From Plotosus lineatus (taxonomy: Eukaryota > Chordata > Actinopteri > Siluriformes > Plotosidae), in NCBI GenBank assembly GCA_024760905.1, contig CM045735.1, positions 30,104,249-30,168,248 of the forward strand: a stretch of DNA of 64,000 bases. Direction: 5' to 3'. Below the pieces are notes generated by a model. It searched no databases. It was not told the DNA's origin and saw only the letters and a program-made list of their open reading frames with translations. The position numbers were made by a program, and so were the translations under genes. Of the stretch, positions 58,301 to 63,073 are shown piece by piece. How positions within the stretch are numbered: position 1 is the first letter of the stretch; each line of letters starts with the position of its first letter.

Positions 58301-60614
58301 GGGGTTCAAGCCCCACTGTCCACGGGTTGTCACTGTCCCTCCCAGTGCAACTAACTGGGTTATCAAAGGTCGGCCATGTCACTCACTGTCTATGGCGTGT
58401 AGCATGTAAAAGAGTCATTGCTGACTTTTGACAAGAGTACTACGTAAGAGGCTACATAACCGTCAGCGTGTTTCTGCCCTCCGATGGCGTGGCGAGCGAG
58501 TCCAGGGTGTACTCTGCCCTCGCCCAGAGTCAGCTGGGATGGGTGCGAGCCTCCCCTTGATCCTAATTAGGATTAAGCGGTCACAGAAAATTAATGAGGT
58601 TTATTTTATTGATAGTTTGGTGCCTATTATCAACTGTATGGGTAAGAATTGTAATAAAACATGAAAAGTGATGTAAACAAAGTAGTTTTTGCTAAATTTT
58701 GAAAATTATAAAACAAAGAGTAATATGGACCACCAGATTTGTGGTAAAATGGCCTGCCCAAATTACCCCATTATAAATTAATTATTGTTATGACTTAAAC
58801 TTATGTTTTCTGGCCTGGGTCACATAACCTGACCGTGTGTTGGTTTACTTATTTTTACTACCAAAATCAAGTGGATGATCACAACAAAATTAGATATTTG
58901 ATACTTTTATATATTTAGGAATTCTGGTCAGATGTATTGTTGGTCAAAAAAATTGTAATTTAAGCATTTTAGGGAGATCAATCTACAATATTATTAGTCA
59001 AATATTTGTTTCAGTTCCTTCAATATCAAGCATCTAGGGCAGGGGTGGGCAATCTTATCCGCAAAGGGCCAGTGTGGGTGCAGGTTTTCACTTCAACCAA
59101 ACAATAGCCATACCTTCCACCTGTTTCCACCAATCATCAAAAGAAAAGAAAAAAATTGCCCACCCCTGATCGAGGGTCTTGTTCACAAGTGAGGGTAGGA
59201 TGGAGCAGGAGATCAACAGGTGGATCGCTGCAGCCTCGGCTGTAAAGCGGGGCCTGTACCTGTCCGTCGTGATGAAAAGGGAGTTGAGCTGCAAGACAAA
59301 GCTCTCAATTTACCAGTCGATCTATGTTCCACCTCTCACCTATGATCAACAGCTTTGGCTAGTGACCGAAAGAACAAGATCGTGGATACAAGTGACTGCA
59401 ATGAGCTTCCTTCACCAGGTGGCAGGGCTTCCCTGAGAGATAGGGTGAGAAGCTCAGCCATCTGGGGAGAGCCTAAAGTAGAACTGCTGCTCCGCCGCAA
59501 TGAGAGGAGCCAGTTGAGGCCTACCTGGTGTGGTGTTTCGGGTATGCACAACCAAGAAGAGACCCAGGGGTCAACCTTGAACACAGAGCACGAAATATGT
59601 CTCTGCTGGTCTGGGAAAGCCTCGGTATCCCCCCAGAAGAACTGGAGGAAGTGGCCGGAGAAAAGAGATGTCTGGACCTCATTGTTTAGACTGCTAACCC
59701 TGCAACCCGACCCCCGATTACACGGATGATGATGAGGAGTTCCCTCAATATTTTTCAAGCGGTAGACTATTTTAGTTCAAATGGTCCACCCATATTATCC
59801 CCGATACCCCTACATCCACCTCACAGCAAAAATATCCCGAGTTTGAGTTCCTTGAGCATTTCTGTGTGTAGTTTATATCCTCCTGGTATTCGTTCCCTTC
59901 CAAAGTCCAAAGACATTCACAGTAGGATAACTGGCTGGTCCAAATTGCCCCTAGGTATGAGTGAATGAGAATAAATGGGTGTGTGGGCACAAAGTCTGTT
60001 GGGTTTTTACACCTGAGCCTAGTGGCTCATCAGGCCGGTGCTTATCCCTGGTTTCCGTAGCGTGAAGCGACCAGGAGCTCAACTCCTCCTGGATGAGACG
60101 CAAGTCCATCACAGGTTATCTTCCCAGTATATTTTTACTGGTACCCATTTATACTGCTGGGTGAACAGAGGCACACTTGTGGTTAAGACCTTGCCCAGGT
60201 GTCTTAGCACAGTGGGGTTTGAACTCACAACCTACTGATCACGAGCCCAGCACTCTATCCACGACACCACCGGCCCCACTACCCAGCGTTGTCCGAGCTC
60301 TATATTCCTACATCCATTCTCATAGAAGATGGACATTCTACCTAAATCAGTTGAGTAACCTATTCAGTTCAGTTCAGTTAGGGCTGTTGGACCAATGGGC
60401 TGAGATGGACTCCAGCCTCCTGAATAATAGGATTACTGAGTTTAGGAGCAAGTGTGTGAAATAAATGTAAAGAATGAGACACTTACCCTACAATATAAGC
60501 GATTACCAGAGCCTGGCCCAAGCGGTTAAGAGTCCCCACTTTCTTACTCTGGATCACTAAGATCTTAGAAGTGGAGTAGTCGAAGAAACACCGGATGGCT
60601 GAGGAGCACACCAT
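22310..60614 (-). CDS. p2rx4: P2X purinoceptor 4-like, ATP-gated cation channel (12 exons)
   Basis: The product is a trimeric plasma-membrane channel opened by extracellular ATP, passing Na, K and Ca. Exons: 60487-60614, 49441-49588, 44896-44967, 40294-40366, 38594-38690, 28810-28890, 27963-28104, 26400-26533, 26210-26303, 26033-26098, 24040-24135 and probably 22310-22366. The joined frame has about 395 residues. Visible features: N-terminal TxK site (T15-K17); membrane segment 1 at about 29-48; ATP-site K65 and K67 (TTKVKG), T184 (NFT), N290-F291-R292 and K310; ten ectodomain Cys at 114, 124, 130, 147, 157, 163, 215, 225, 259 and 268; membrane segment 2 at about 328-355; YxxxK trafficking motif at Y364-K368. 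N-glycosylation sequons occur at N73, N104, N108, N182 and N208. The VFG before segment 2 and the short tail favour P2X4 over P2X1, 2, 3 or 5; a lineage-specific paralogue remains possible. An in-frame stop lies 30 nt before the ATG. Confidence 0.93.
22639..22669. repeat. Poly(A) tract
   Basis: A run of about 30 A lies in intron 11 of the P2X gene. Confidence 0.9.
23090..23640 (-). repeat. Old Tc1/mariner remnant
   Basis: It contains a reverse-strand Tc1-like stretch (agcacatcccaaacattt, ataggg..atggtcaggactctg), which in such elements encodes the SPDLNPIEN region. It is highly degraded, with no ends found. A similar remnant lies at 27110-27545. Confidence 0.45.
24040..24135 (-). CDS. p2rx4: p2rx4 exon 11: end of segment 2 and proximal tail
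   Basis: 96 bp, phase 0 at both ends; acceptor ttttctag, donor gtgagt. It encodes [19 protein letters not shown] and [13 protein letters not shown], with the YxxxK motif (YREQK) that stabilises P2X receptors at the surface. Confidence 0.93.
24540..25157. repeat. Probable interspersed repeat (fish type)
   Basis: It contains gagtctggttcctctcaaag and a 3' part near tataaagctgcttcatgac, ending cacaaataaaactcaattg. I recognise these as common in fish genomes. The class is uncertain (probably a DNA-transposon derivative). Confidence 0.4.
25215..25530 (-). repeat. SINE family C2
   Basis: Reverse copy of the tRNA-derived SINE: head near 25500-25530, core (gacagtgagagacatggcc) near 25390, tail (actctgggcgagggcaaagt) near 25275. 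Located in intron 10 of the P2X gene. Confidence 0.65.
26033..26098 (-). CDS. p2rx4: p2rx4 exon 10: pore-lining membrane segment 2
   Basis: 66 bp; acceptor cttatgcag, donor gtaagg. It encodes [16 protein letters not shown] and LALLGL, the pore segment with the conserved Gly residues. Confidence 0.95.
26210..26303 (-). CDS. p2rx4: p2rx4 exon 9: ATP-site Lys
   Basis: 94 bp; acceptor gttaatag, donor gtgagt. It encodes [19 protein letters not shown] and [12 protein letters not shown], among the most conserved P2X sequences. The final residue is Thr where P2X4 usually has Lys. Confidence 0.96.
26400..26533 (-). CDS. p2rx4: p2rx4 exon 8: NFR motif
   Basis: 134 bp, phase 0 in. It encodes [15 protein letters not shown], the last two ectodomain cysteines and PGYNFR, whose Asn-Phe-Arg contact the ATP phosphates. 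The donor (gtttgg) is weak. Confidence 0.93.
26600..26935 (+). repeat. SINE family A
   Basis: A diverged copy of the SINE at 39074-39400 with head (tggtcagcatgtccacctcac) and tail (aggctccagccgccccacaac). It lies in intron 7 about 70 bp before exon 8 on the plus-strand map. Confidence 0.65.
27110..27545 (-). repeat. Old Tc1/mariner remnant
   Basis: It contains gtgaagtcctttccagcac and acagagttacggttaggacc, resembling the reverse strand of a degraded Tc1 transposase. No terminal repeats were recognised. Confidence 0.45.
27620..27735 (+). repeat. SINE family A, 3'-truncated
   Basis: Head of the tRNA-derived SINE (agtgcagtggttagcctattc, then ggtttgattccctgg) followed by tatggagtttgcatgttctc. 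The tail is missing. Confidence 0.6.
27963..28104 (-). CDS. p2rx4: p2rx4 exon 7
   Basis: 142 bp; acceptor ataaatag, donor gtacat. It encodes [17 protein letters not shown], then [13 protein letters not shown] and FQTMAVQ. An in-frame alternative acceptor 27 bp further in (gtaaacag) would remove the conserved RNILP and is less likely. Confidence 0.94.
28281..28321. repeat. (TA)n microsatellite
   Basis: About 20 TA units lie in the 705-bp intron 6 of the P2X gene. Confidence 0.95.
28810..28890 (-). CDS. p2rx4: p2rx4 exon 6: ATP-site Thr
   Basis: 81 bp; acceptor tctcttag, donor gtaagt. It encodes [17 protein letters not shown] then YPKFNFN, including the adenine-contacting Thr of NFT. Confidence 0.95.
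29195..30938 (+). mobile_element. Tc1/mariner-like element, family T1 (copy 2), split by a SINE
   Basis: Left end near ggattccaaaaagttgggac, right end near aatttgtatagtatctgaac. The plus-strand transposase is frame-broken: 29640-29830 gives the helix-turn-helix region ([15 protein letters not shown]) and 30191-30930 gives catalytic-core pieces. SINE B at 29871-30178 interrupts it. Located in P2X intron 5. Confidence 0.78.
29871..30178 (+). repeat. tRNA-derived SINE, family B
   Basis: The head ggtggcgtagtggttagggt and gcaagttcaaatccc resemble tRNA A and B boxes. The body (acaagtgtgcctctgttcac, tataaatgggtaccag) and tail (taagccactaggctcggg) recur at 48538-48832, 57184-57484 and 59993-60281. 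Confidence 0.8.
30959..31034. repeat. (GT)n-(TA)n-(CA)n compound microsatellite
   Basis: It separates T1 copy 2 from Tc1 copy C. The latter begins immediately at its end. Confidence 0.92.
31035..32589 (-). mobile_element. Tc1-like element, family T2 (copy C)
   Basis: Ends: CAGTCCTTCTCAAAAAATTA at the left, and in reverse CTAGTCCTCAAAAAATTAGC at the right. The minus-strand transposase is split by a frameshift near 31715: 31303-31700 holds the catalytic C-terminus ([18 protein letters not shown]) and 31715-32027 the N-terminal half (DESKF). Microsatellites flank it on both sides. Located in P2X intron 5. Confidence 0.9.
32590..32652. repeat. (TA)n-(CA)n compound microsatellite
   Basis: It lies between Tc1 copy C and MITE V5. 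Confidence 0.9.
32654..33214. mobile_element. Tigger-related MITE, family V' (copy V5)
   Basis: Terminal repeats CAGTCGGCCCTCTACTTACG and TAGAGGGCCGACTG. It is the shorter, LTR-free counterpart of V4, and contains internal (CA)n/(CT)n at 32685-32730. Confidence 0.82.
33215..33319. repeat. (TA)n-(CA)n compound microsatellite
   Basis: About 32 TA units are followed by about 20 CA units, between MITEs V5 and V2. Confidence 0.95.
33430..34661 (-). mobile_element. hAT element with BED-finger remnant, 8-bp target duplication
   Basis: Begins TAGAGGTGTGACGATTAAG and ends TTGTCACACCTCTA. The flanking 8-mers attccaag (33422-33429) and gttccaag (34662-34669) are the target duplication with one change. 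The minus strand at 34201-34470 encodes a BED zinc finger. The rest of the transposase is deleted, so it depends on other copies. Confidence 0.88.
34201..34470 (-). pseudogene. BED zinc-finger fragment of a hAT transposase
   Basis: The 89-residue frame contains [23 protein letters not shown] and [12 protein letters not shown], that is, a C-x2-C ... H-x4-H finger of the BED type that binds transposon ends. No catalytic domain follows. Confidence 0.8.
35198..35400 (+). repeat. Diverged SINE-like fragment
   Basis: Weak similarity to the middle of SINE family A (taaaatggctactctaaattgcc). No head or tail is clear. Confidence 0.3.
35472..37426 (-). mobile_element. Tigger-related MITE, family V (copy V3), hosting W2
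   Basis: Begins CAGTGGAACCTCAACTTACG and ends AAATTGAGGTACCACTG, with TA flanks. It is reversed relative to V1 and V2, and interrupted by W2 at 36013-37212. Confidence 0.82.
36013..37212. mobile_element. MITE family W (copy W2)
   Basis: Ends CAGTAGGCCCTCGACATTCG and GCGAATAGTTAAGGGCCTACTG with TA flanks. Closely matches W1, including an internal fragment reading [18 protein letters not shown] in one frame of both copies. Confidence 0.88.
37662..37865. repeat. Teleost-type interspersed repeat
   Basis: Contains catttggcagaaggccttat and ends with a tRNA-like ccacccaagccaccactgcc. A related copy lies at 38818-38998. Confidence 0.5.
38050..38522 (+). mobile_element. MITE family X (copy X4)
   Basis: Left end ggtgatctctcgctacttcg, right end cagtgagggatccctg, TA flanks. 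Contains poly(A) near 38126-38150 and a (GT)n run at 38444-38484. It ends 71 bp from P2X exon 5. Confidence 0.78.
38444..38484. repeat. (GT)n microsatellite
   Basis: About 20 GT units lie within MITE X4. Confidence 0.95.
38594..38690 (-). CDS. p2rx4: p2rx4 exon 5: second part of the Cys-rich head
   Basis: 97 bp; acceptor actttaag, donor gtaaag. It encodes [22 protein letters not shown] and three cysteines. Its length equals the usual exon 5 of P2X genes. Confidence 0.93.
38818..38998. repeat. Teleost-type interspersed repeat
   Basis: Contains gctcttatccagagtgattt and ends taaccattgagccaccactgcc. Same family as 37662-37865. Located in intron 4. Confidence 0.55.
39074..39400 (+). repeat. tRNA-derived SINE, family A (best copy)
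   Basis: Head GGCGGCACGGTGGCGTAGTG, A box around tggcgtagtggttagcacg, B box gggttcgattcc, then gtgtggagtttgcatgttct and a tail ending in a short (GATA)n. It is the least diverged of at least ten copies in the window, hence probably the youngest. Confidence 0.85.
39729..39862. repeat. Inverted repeat with 60-bp loop
   Basis: Arms of about 35 bp: gaacgaatcggaggggacgg then tgcagacacacacctgct at the left, and its imperfect reverse complement agcagatgtgtgtctgcacc then ttccccattcattcc at the right. Possibly the ends of a small MITE. Confidence 0.6.
40294..40366 (-). CDS. p2rx4: p2rx4 exon 4: first part of the Cys-rich head
   Basis: 73 bp, phase 0 in, phase 1 out; acceptor cttttgtag, donor gtaaag. 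It encodes [17 protein letters not shown] to RRNG, with two cysteines. A longer open frame overlaps it in a different phase and is a shadow. Confidence 0.9.
40399..40439. repeat. Poly(A) tract near P2X exon 4
   Basis: About 40 A with one interrupting C. On the coding strand it is a poly(T) tract about 34 nt upstream of the exon 4 acceptor. Confidence 0.92.
40440..41395. other. Intron 3, no element recognised
   Basis: A/T-rich intron sequence with no recognised repeat ends or exon. Confidence 0.4.
41396..41690 (-). repeat. Composite repeat family D (SINE C body attached)
   Basis: Shares gatggctctgttcttcgaat, gagagacagtttgc and ccacggtggctcagc with 47752-48062. Both run into the SINE C core (acagaaacacg, agtcagcaatggttcttttac). 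It looks like a SINE variant with a different 3' end. Confidence 0.6.
41769..42771 (+). mobile_element. MITE family X (copy X5), hosting Y2
   Basis: Left end gggatccctcgctacttcac, right end gtgagggatccctg. Interrupted by Y2 at 42006-42576. Confidence 0.78.
42006..42576. mobile_element. MITE family Y (copy Y2)
   Basis: Left end CAGACTCTCCCTAGCTTACG; the right end ataagtttgggagcg is diverged and has lost its last bases. Contains a short (CT)n run near 42141-42160. Confidence 0.72.
42775..43440. other. Intron 3, mostly unrecognised
   Basis: Near 43290-43390 a stretch (gcaaagggccaaggtttcat) resembles the hAT MITE at 59040-59168 but lacks clear ends. Nothing else was recognised. Confidence 0.35.
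43449..43785 (+). repeat. tRNA-derived SINE, family C2
   Basis: Head ggtggcctggaggtaaggtg, B-box-like gggttcaagccc, core gttatcaaaggccggccatg, tail gagtcagctgaatgggcatc. Located in intron 3. Confidence 0.75.
43930..44250 (-). repeat. LINE reverse-transcriptase C-terminal fragment
   Basis: The minus-strand frame at 43966-44253 reads [20 protein letters not shown] and later [11 protein letters not shown], resembling the C-terminal part of RTE-like LINE proteins. Degraded, 5'-truncated. Confidence 0.55.
44896..44967 (-). CDS. p2rx4: p2rx4 exon 3
   Basis: 72 bp, phase 0 at both ends. It encodes [10 protein letters not shown], then [12 protein letters not shown] with the first ectodomain cysteine. 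The acceptor is preceded within 8 bp by a long (CT)n tract on the coding strand. Confidence 0.93.
44976..45021. repeat. (GA)n microsatellite adjoining P2X exon 3
   Basis: About 23 AG/GA units. On the coding strand it is a (CT)n tract ending 8 nt before the exon 3 acceptor. Confidence 0.95.
45283..46035 (+). repeat. SINE family A, split by a SINE C insertion
   Basis: Left part 45283-45552 (head cacagtggcataacggttag), right part 45919-46035 (cagctggaatagactccagc). The insertion is SINE C1 at 45553-45918. Confidence 0.75.
45553..45918 (-). repeat. tRNA-derived SINE, family C1, with 16-bp target duplication
   Basis: Reverse-oriented: the head (ggcagtggtggtctagtggt read in reverse) is at 45918 and the tail near 45560. 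Direct repeats tgtgctcttcccccag at 45537-45552 and 45919-45934 are perfect, which defines the insert precisely and shows L1/RTE-style target-primed insertion. Confidence 0.88.
46385..46594 (-). repeat. SINE family B, diverged
   Basis: Reverse copy with gggattcaaacccacgacct and ccctaaccaccacaccactg, the head of family B. More diverged than the other copies. Confidence 0.6.
46600..47750. other. Intron 2, no element recognised
   Basis: A/T-rich intron sequence with poly(T) and poly(A) runs. No exon, transposon end or SINE head was recognised. Confidence 0.4.
47752..48062 (-). repeat. Composite repeat family D (copy 2)
   Basis: Same order as 41396-41690: gatggctctgttctttgaat, gcgagagacagtttgc, ccacggtggctcagc, then SINE C core. 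Confidence 0.6.
48200..48410 (-). repeat. SINE family A, diverged
   Basis: Contains cagccaactctgggcgaac and gacttgaacccaggacattg, the reverse of the tail and B box. Confidence 0.5.
48538..48832 (+). repeat. tRNA-derived SINE, family B
   Basis: Head ggtggtatagtggttagggt, body cacaagtgtgcctctgttca and tataaatgggtaccagc, tail cttggctcaggtgcaaaa. Confidence 0.78.
48861..49195 (-). repeat. tRNA-derived SINE, family C1
   Basis: Reverse copy: tail gttgccacagcgagtgattc, core gtgagagacatggccgacct, head gtgggactcgaacccccaac. Located in intron 2, about 250 bp from exon 2. Confidence 0.75.
49441..49588 (-). CDS. p2rx4: p2rx4 exon 2: ATP-site lysines
   Basis: 148 bp; acceptor ttacacag, donor gtagtc. 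It encodes [21 protein letters not shown] with the two ATP-binding lysines, and [14 protein letters not shown]. The Trp usual at the start of this exon (GWVF) is Tyr here. Confidence 0.95.
50036..50823. mobile_element. DNA-transposon-like element with cgtaataaagc ends
   Basis: Left end ccgtattagacgtaataaag, right end (reverse) ccggatcgtaataagcgccc; both can pair as terminal inverted repeats. A minus-strand frame at 50155-50391 contains [19 protein letters not shown], which looks protein-like but I cannot assign it. A plus-strand acidic frame ([21 protein letters not shown]) lies near 50400. Class unknown. Confidence 0.5.
50850..51670. mobile_element. Diverged relative of the hAT MITE at 52387, hosting a SINE A
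   Basis: The segments 50860-50960 and 51595-51670 match the left and middle parts of 52387-53134 (aggagaacatgctttt-like; aaagtgtaattgtgcatcca; ctcattgtag). SINE A at 51185-51411 interrupts. The ends are degraded. Confidence 0.55.
51185..51411 (-). repeat. tRNA-derived SINE, family A
   Basis: Reverse copy with ggcggacgtgctaaccacta and cgccaccgtgccgcc at its head. Well preserved in the head, 3'-truncated. Confidence 0.82.
51780..52065 (+). mobile_element. Probable solo LTR, gypsy type
   Basis: Begins tgttatggtctgtgctag, like the LTR at 13754, and later has cccctgagcttaataaaaat and ttggtctcctgcatctt. It ends near 52065. No internal region is attached. Target duplication not identified. Confidence 0.65.
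52276..52318. repeat. (GA)n microsatellite
   Basis: About 20 GA units in intron 1. Confidence 0.95.
52387..53134. mobile_element. hAT-type MITE with 8-bp target duplication
   Basis: Left end CAGTGCTTCTCAAATAGTGG, right end ATAATTGAGAAGCACTG. The flanking 8-mers ccttagcg (52379-52386) and ccttagca (53135-53142) are the duplication. G/C-rich blocks (ggggggcgcg) occur just inside both ends. No transposase frame. Confidence 0.9.
53143..54135. other. Intron 1, no element recognised
   Basis: A/T-rich intron sequence. No exon or repeat end was recognised. Confidence 0.35.
54136..55120. mobile_element. MITE family Y (copy Y3)
   Basis: Ends CAGACGCTCCCCGACTTG and CGTAAGTCGAGGAGCGTTTG with TA flanks. 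Homologous to Y1 across its length. Located in intron 1. Confidence 0.87.
55190..55490 (-). repeat. SINE family A
   Basis: Reverse copy: tail (aaggctggggcccatctcac), middle (aaacttatggggagaatatgc), head (tttcttgctgtgaggcaaac). Confidence 0.65.
55505..57150 (-). mobile_element. RTE-type LINE, 5'-truncated (copy 2)
   Basis: The minus strand encodes the reverse transcriptase and C-terminus of the same family as 15289-18400, and it joins SINE A at its 3' end. The longest intact piece is the reverse transcriptase at 56153-56728. Confidence 0.87.
56153..56728 (-). pseudogene. LINE reverse transcriptase fragment, 191 residues
   Basis: It keeps the palm motifs [30 protein letters not shown] and the catalytic [15 protein letters not shown]. 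The endonuclease and N-terminal fingers are missing and the C-terminus is out of frame, so it cannot act alone. Confidence 0.87.
57184..57484 (-). repeat. tRNA-derived SINE, family B
   Basis: Reverse copy: tail gttgggtttttacacccaag, body cccatttatcctgctgggtg, head caaactcacaacctcccgat and accactacgccaccggcccc. Confidence 0.8.
57695..58020 (+). repeat. SINE family A
   Basis: Head ggcacagtggtatggttgtc, middle tgcatggagtttacatgttc, tail agaggctccagtctacctgt. Confidence 0.65.
58245..58600 (+). repeat. tRNA-derived SINE, family C2
   Basis: Head ggtggcctggtggtaaaggt, B box gggttcaagccc, core gttatcaaaggtcggccatg, tail gcccagagtcagctgggatg and taattaggattaagcgg. Confidence 0.8.
58601..59031. other. 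Intron 1, no element recognised
   Basis: A/T-rich sequence without recognised repeat or exon. Confidence 0.4.
59040..59168. mobile_element. Small hAT MITE (129 bp) with 8-bp target duplication
   Basis: Ends CAGGGGTGGGCAAT and ATTGCCCACCCCTG. Flanks atctaggg (59032-59039) and atcgaggg (59169-59176) differ at one base. Confidence 0.9.
59177..59745 (+). mobile_element. 3' fragment of an RTE-like LINE
   Basis: Two overlapping plus-strand frames encode the protein's C-terminus: [35 protein letters not shown], then [18 protein letters not shown]. At least two frameshifts. Confidence 0.75.
59806..59965 (+). repeat. SINE family A fragment
   Basis: Partial copy (gtgtgtagtttatatcctcc, ccaaagtccaaagacattc, aaattgcccctaggtatgag). 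Confidence 0.5.
59993..60281 (-). repeat. tRNA-derived SINE, family B
   Basis: Reverse copy, tail gttgggtttttacacctgag, head gaactcacaacctactgatc and cgacaccaccggcccc. It ends about 200 bp from P2X exon 1. Confidence 0.8.
60487..60614 (-). CDS. p2rx4: p2rx4 exon 1: start codon, N-terminus and membrane segment 1
   Basis: It starts [17 protein letters not shown] and continues through the first membrane segment ([11 protein letters not shown]), ending with two bases of a Gly codon before gtaagt. The context aacagcATGG is a strong start. An upstream in-frame TAA ten codons away rules out a longer N-terminus on this exon. Confidence 0.92.
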
Positions 60615-61530
60615 GCTGTTTCTCTTCTCACGGTTTCCAAGTTAATTCACTGAAAGTCGCCTTGTACTAAACACACAAACACAATTCCGTCTTGATTTCC
60701 TGAAGAAGTCACATGTGAGGAGACTAATTAACACAAAGTGCAGCTGCACGCCGGACACTAAGCATCCTGGGAAACATCCTGAGACTCACTTCAGAAACTT
60801 TTCCCTCAGACTTACTTTCGGTTTCGATGCTGAGGAAAAACCGCTTAAAGGAGAAAACGTGTAATAGTGTAATTTATGGTTACAGCTCGGTTTGTATTTA
60901 TTTATTTATAGTAGCTGAATCTCAGACCGCGGTGAATCCATCAGCACTTCCTGATCCCTCAGGTAGCTACAGGTGTGTGAAGCCAGAGACGGTTCCGTTT
61001 TAATTCACTTTCGCAACAAAAAAAAAGGTAAAGAAAAAAATCTTTAAAAAGATCAAGGGAGACAAAAATTACTTTTATTCCCTCAAAAGTATCACTACAC
61101 TTTTAGCTTCTGTTATGTCACAATAAACCGCTACTGACGTAGAAAGATGTCGCCGTTAGATGGCGGTATTTGTGGCCAATACCCGCCTCTTATGATTTCT
61201 GAAGCCAGTAATTTAAAAATTAACGCATGATGCAGCATTTTGCTTGTTTTGTTCTGTTTCCCTTTACTTCTGCTCTTGTGAAGCGCCTTCGTAACTCTCA
61301 TAGATTTCCAGCTTTCACGACTTTCAAAAAAAAAATGAAAGAAAAAAAGAAAAAACGGCGGATGCTTACAATTTGATCAAGTCCATGTCAGTCATCCGGT
61401 TTTCTCCTGATTAAATCCCGCCCAACTAAAGGCTTCTTGAATGCATAGGCTGAGTAGGAAAGTGTAAATACCACAACAATGAAACCTGAGAGCTTTTGAG
61501 TTTATTATACAACAGACAACCATGTGTATT
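60615..61530 (-). promoter_or_regulatory. p2rx4: Presumed promoter and 5' untranslated region of the P2X gene
   Basis: Sequence upstream of the start codon that is largely free of repeats. It holds a palindrome-like pair (gtcgccgttagatggcggta near 61149) containing a GATGGCGG element, but no clear TATA box. The transcription start cannot be placed. Confidence 0.3.
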
Positions 61531-61534
61531 TTTT

Positions 61535-61680
61535 GTGTTTGTTGTCCTACTACGGTTACGAGGAGGCTGGAGCCTATCTCAGACGAAGTGACTTACCTGT
61601 CCATTGCAGGGCCAGTGCACATGCGCTGTGCTGCTGAGGGGCAGACATGCTAACCACTATGACACTGTGCCACCCACAAA
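61535..61680 (-). repeat. SINE family A fragment
   Basis: Reverse copy: tail gaggaggctggagcctatct, head gcagacatgctaaccactat and gacactgtgccaccc. Confidence 0.6.
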
Positions 61681-61688
61681 TATGAACA

Positions 61689-61727
61689 TATTATATTATA
61701 TTATATTATATTATATTATATTATATT
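61689..61727. repeat. (TTATA)n microsatellite
   Basis: About eight copies of a 5-bp unit. Confidence 0.95.
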
Positions 61728-61733
61728 CACAAG

Positions 61734-62080
61734 GCGGCAGTGGTAGTCTAGTGGTAGAGGGCGCTGGATCGCTGATCCTAAGGTTGGAGTTCAAGTCCCA
61801 CTTTCCACAGGATTGTCACTGTCCACCCCCCCAGTGCAGCGAACTGGGTTATCAAAGGCAGGCCATGTCTGTCACTGTCTATGGTGAGCGGCATGTAAAA
61901 GAACCATTGCTGACTTTCGTAAAGAGTAGGCTGCAAAGTCGTCAGAGTGTTTCTGTCCCTTGCTATAAAGGGTTGTGACAGGAAGGGCATCCGACGTAAA
62001 ACCCTCTGCCAAATCAAATGTGCGAATCAGATGATTCACTGTGGCGACTCCCGAGGAAAAGGGAAAAAGCCAAAAGGAAG

Positions 62081-62085
<5 letters not shown>
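61734..62085 (+). repeat. tRNA-derived SINE, family C1 (fullest copy)
   Basis: Head ggcagtggtagtctagtggt, B box gagttcaagtccc, core tatcaaaggcaggccatgtc, 3' end cactgtggcgactcccgagg and aaaagccaaaaggaag, followed by (TA)n. Confidence 0.82.

Positions 62086-62124
<39 letters not shown>
62085..62124. repeat. (TA)n microsatellite
   Basis: About 20 TA units follow the SINE tail. Confidence 0.95.
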
Positions 62125-62129
<5 letters not shown>

Positions 62130-62130
<1 letters not shown>

Positions 62131-62470
62131 GGGAGTCCTCGGTTTACACCAGTCCCGACTTACACCGTTTCGTGGTTACAAATGTGCCCCCATAAAAATA
62201 TTAAAAATAATATTACGTGTCATTATGTATTTCGCGGTTACATAAACAAACGTGAACTAGTTTCTGGCGCGAGAGATGCAGCAAGCGTTGGCAACTTTTG
62301 AGGATCAGGATCCCAACTTGGAAAGGTTCACTAGGGTTTCCAGAGGCATCATGGATTTGATGCAATGCTACAAGGAGATCTTGGATGAGAAGAGGTTGCT
62401 CTCTGTCCAGTCTAACCTGGAGCAGTATTTTAAGAAGGGAGAGAGGCCTGCAACAGATCCTGTACCCTAG
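62130..62470 (+). mobile_element. Tigger-type relic with transposase C-terminus
   Basis: Begins cagggagtcctcggtttaca, a Tigger-style terminal repeat, then skips to a frame at 62276-62470 with NLERFTRVSRGIMDLMQCYK and LEQYFKKGERPA, matching the extreme C-terminus of Tigger transposases. The catalytic core is deleted and no right end is seen. Confidence 0.65.
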
Positions 62471-63040
62471 AGACTGAACAAGCTGGTCAGGAGGGCCAGC
62501 TCTGTCCTAGGCTGCCCACTGGACTCTGTGGAGGAGGATGGTAGCAAAGCTCACATCCATCATGGTCAACAGTTCTCACCCACTGCACCCGACTGTAGAG
62601 AAGCTGAGTAGCTCCTTCACTGGACGACTGAGACATCCTCAGTGCAGGAAGGAGCGCTACCGCAGGTCGTTCATTCCCACCGCTATCAGACTGTACAACG
62701 CCACTTTGTAACTGTCTGTGAAAATACCGGTTATGTGCAATAAAAACCCCGTGCACTTTAATCAACCACATCTACCCAACTGACTGTGAACCATATCAAC
62801 CCATCTACTCTGCCCTCGGATACATATACAATTGAATATAGGCCAGTCTACAAAGTTGTTCCCTTCTTTTCTTTTATTTTTTAATAATTTATACTATTTA
62901 TGTATCTATTTATTGATTTACTTATATAATATATATGTATGTGTGTATGTTTGTATTTGTATCTATTTTTGCACCCCCTACTGATGGTACCTCAAGAGCC
63001 TGTAACAGTGAATTTCTCCATTGTGAGATTAATAAAGCTG

Positions 63041-63070
<30 letters not shown>
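62471..63070 (+). mobile_element. 3' end of a non-LTR retrotransposon with (TATCT)n tail
   Basis: A degraded C-terminus, then a 3' untranslated region (ctgatggtacctcaagagcc, gagattaataaagctgtatc) ending in a (TATCT)n tail at about 63040-63070. A second fragment of the same 3' region lies at 63580-63715. Confidence 0.65.
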
Positions 63071-63071
<1 letters not shown>

Positions 63072-63073
63072 CC

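Noticed and set aside
62487..62771. 94-residue minus-strand frame upstream of the P2X gene
   Set aside because: It is antisense to the C-terminal remnant of a LINE.
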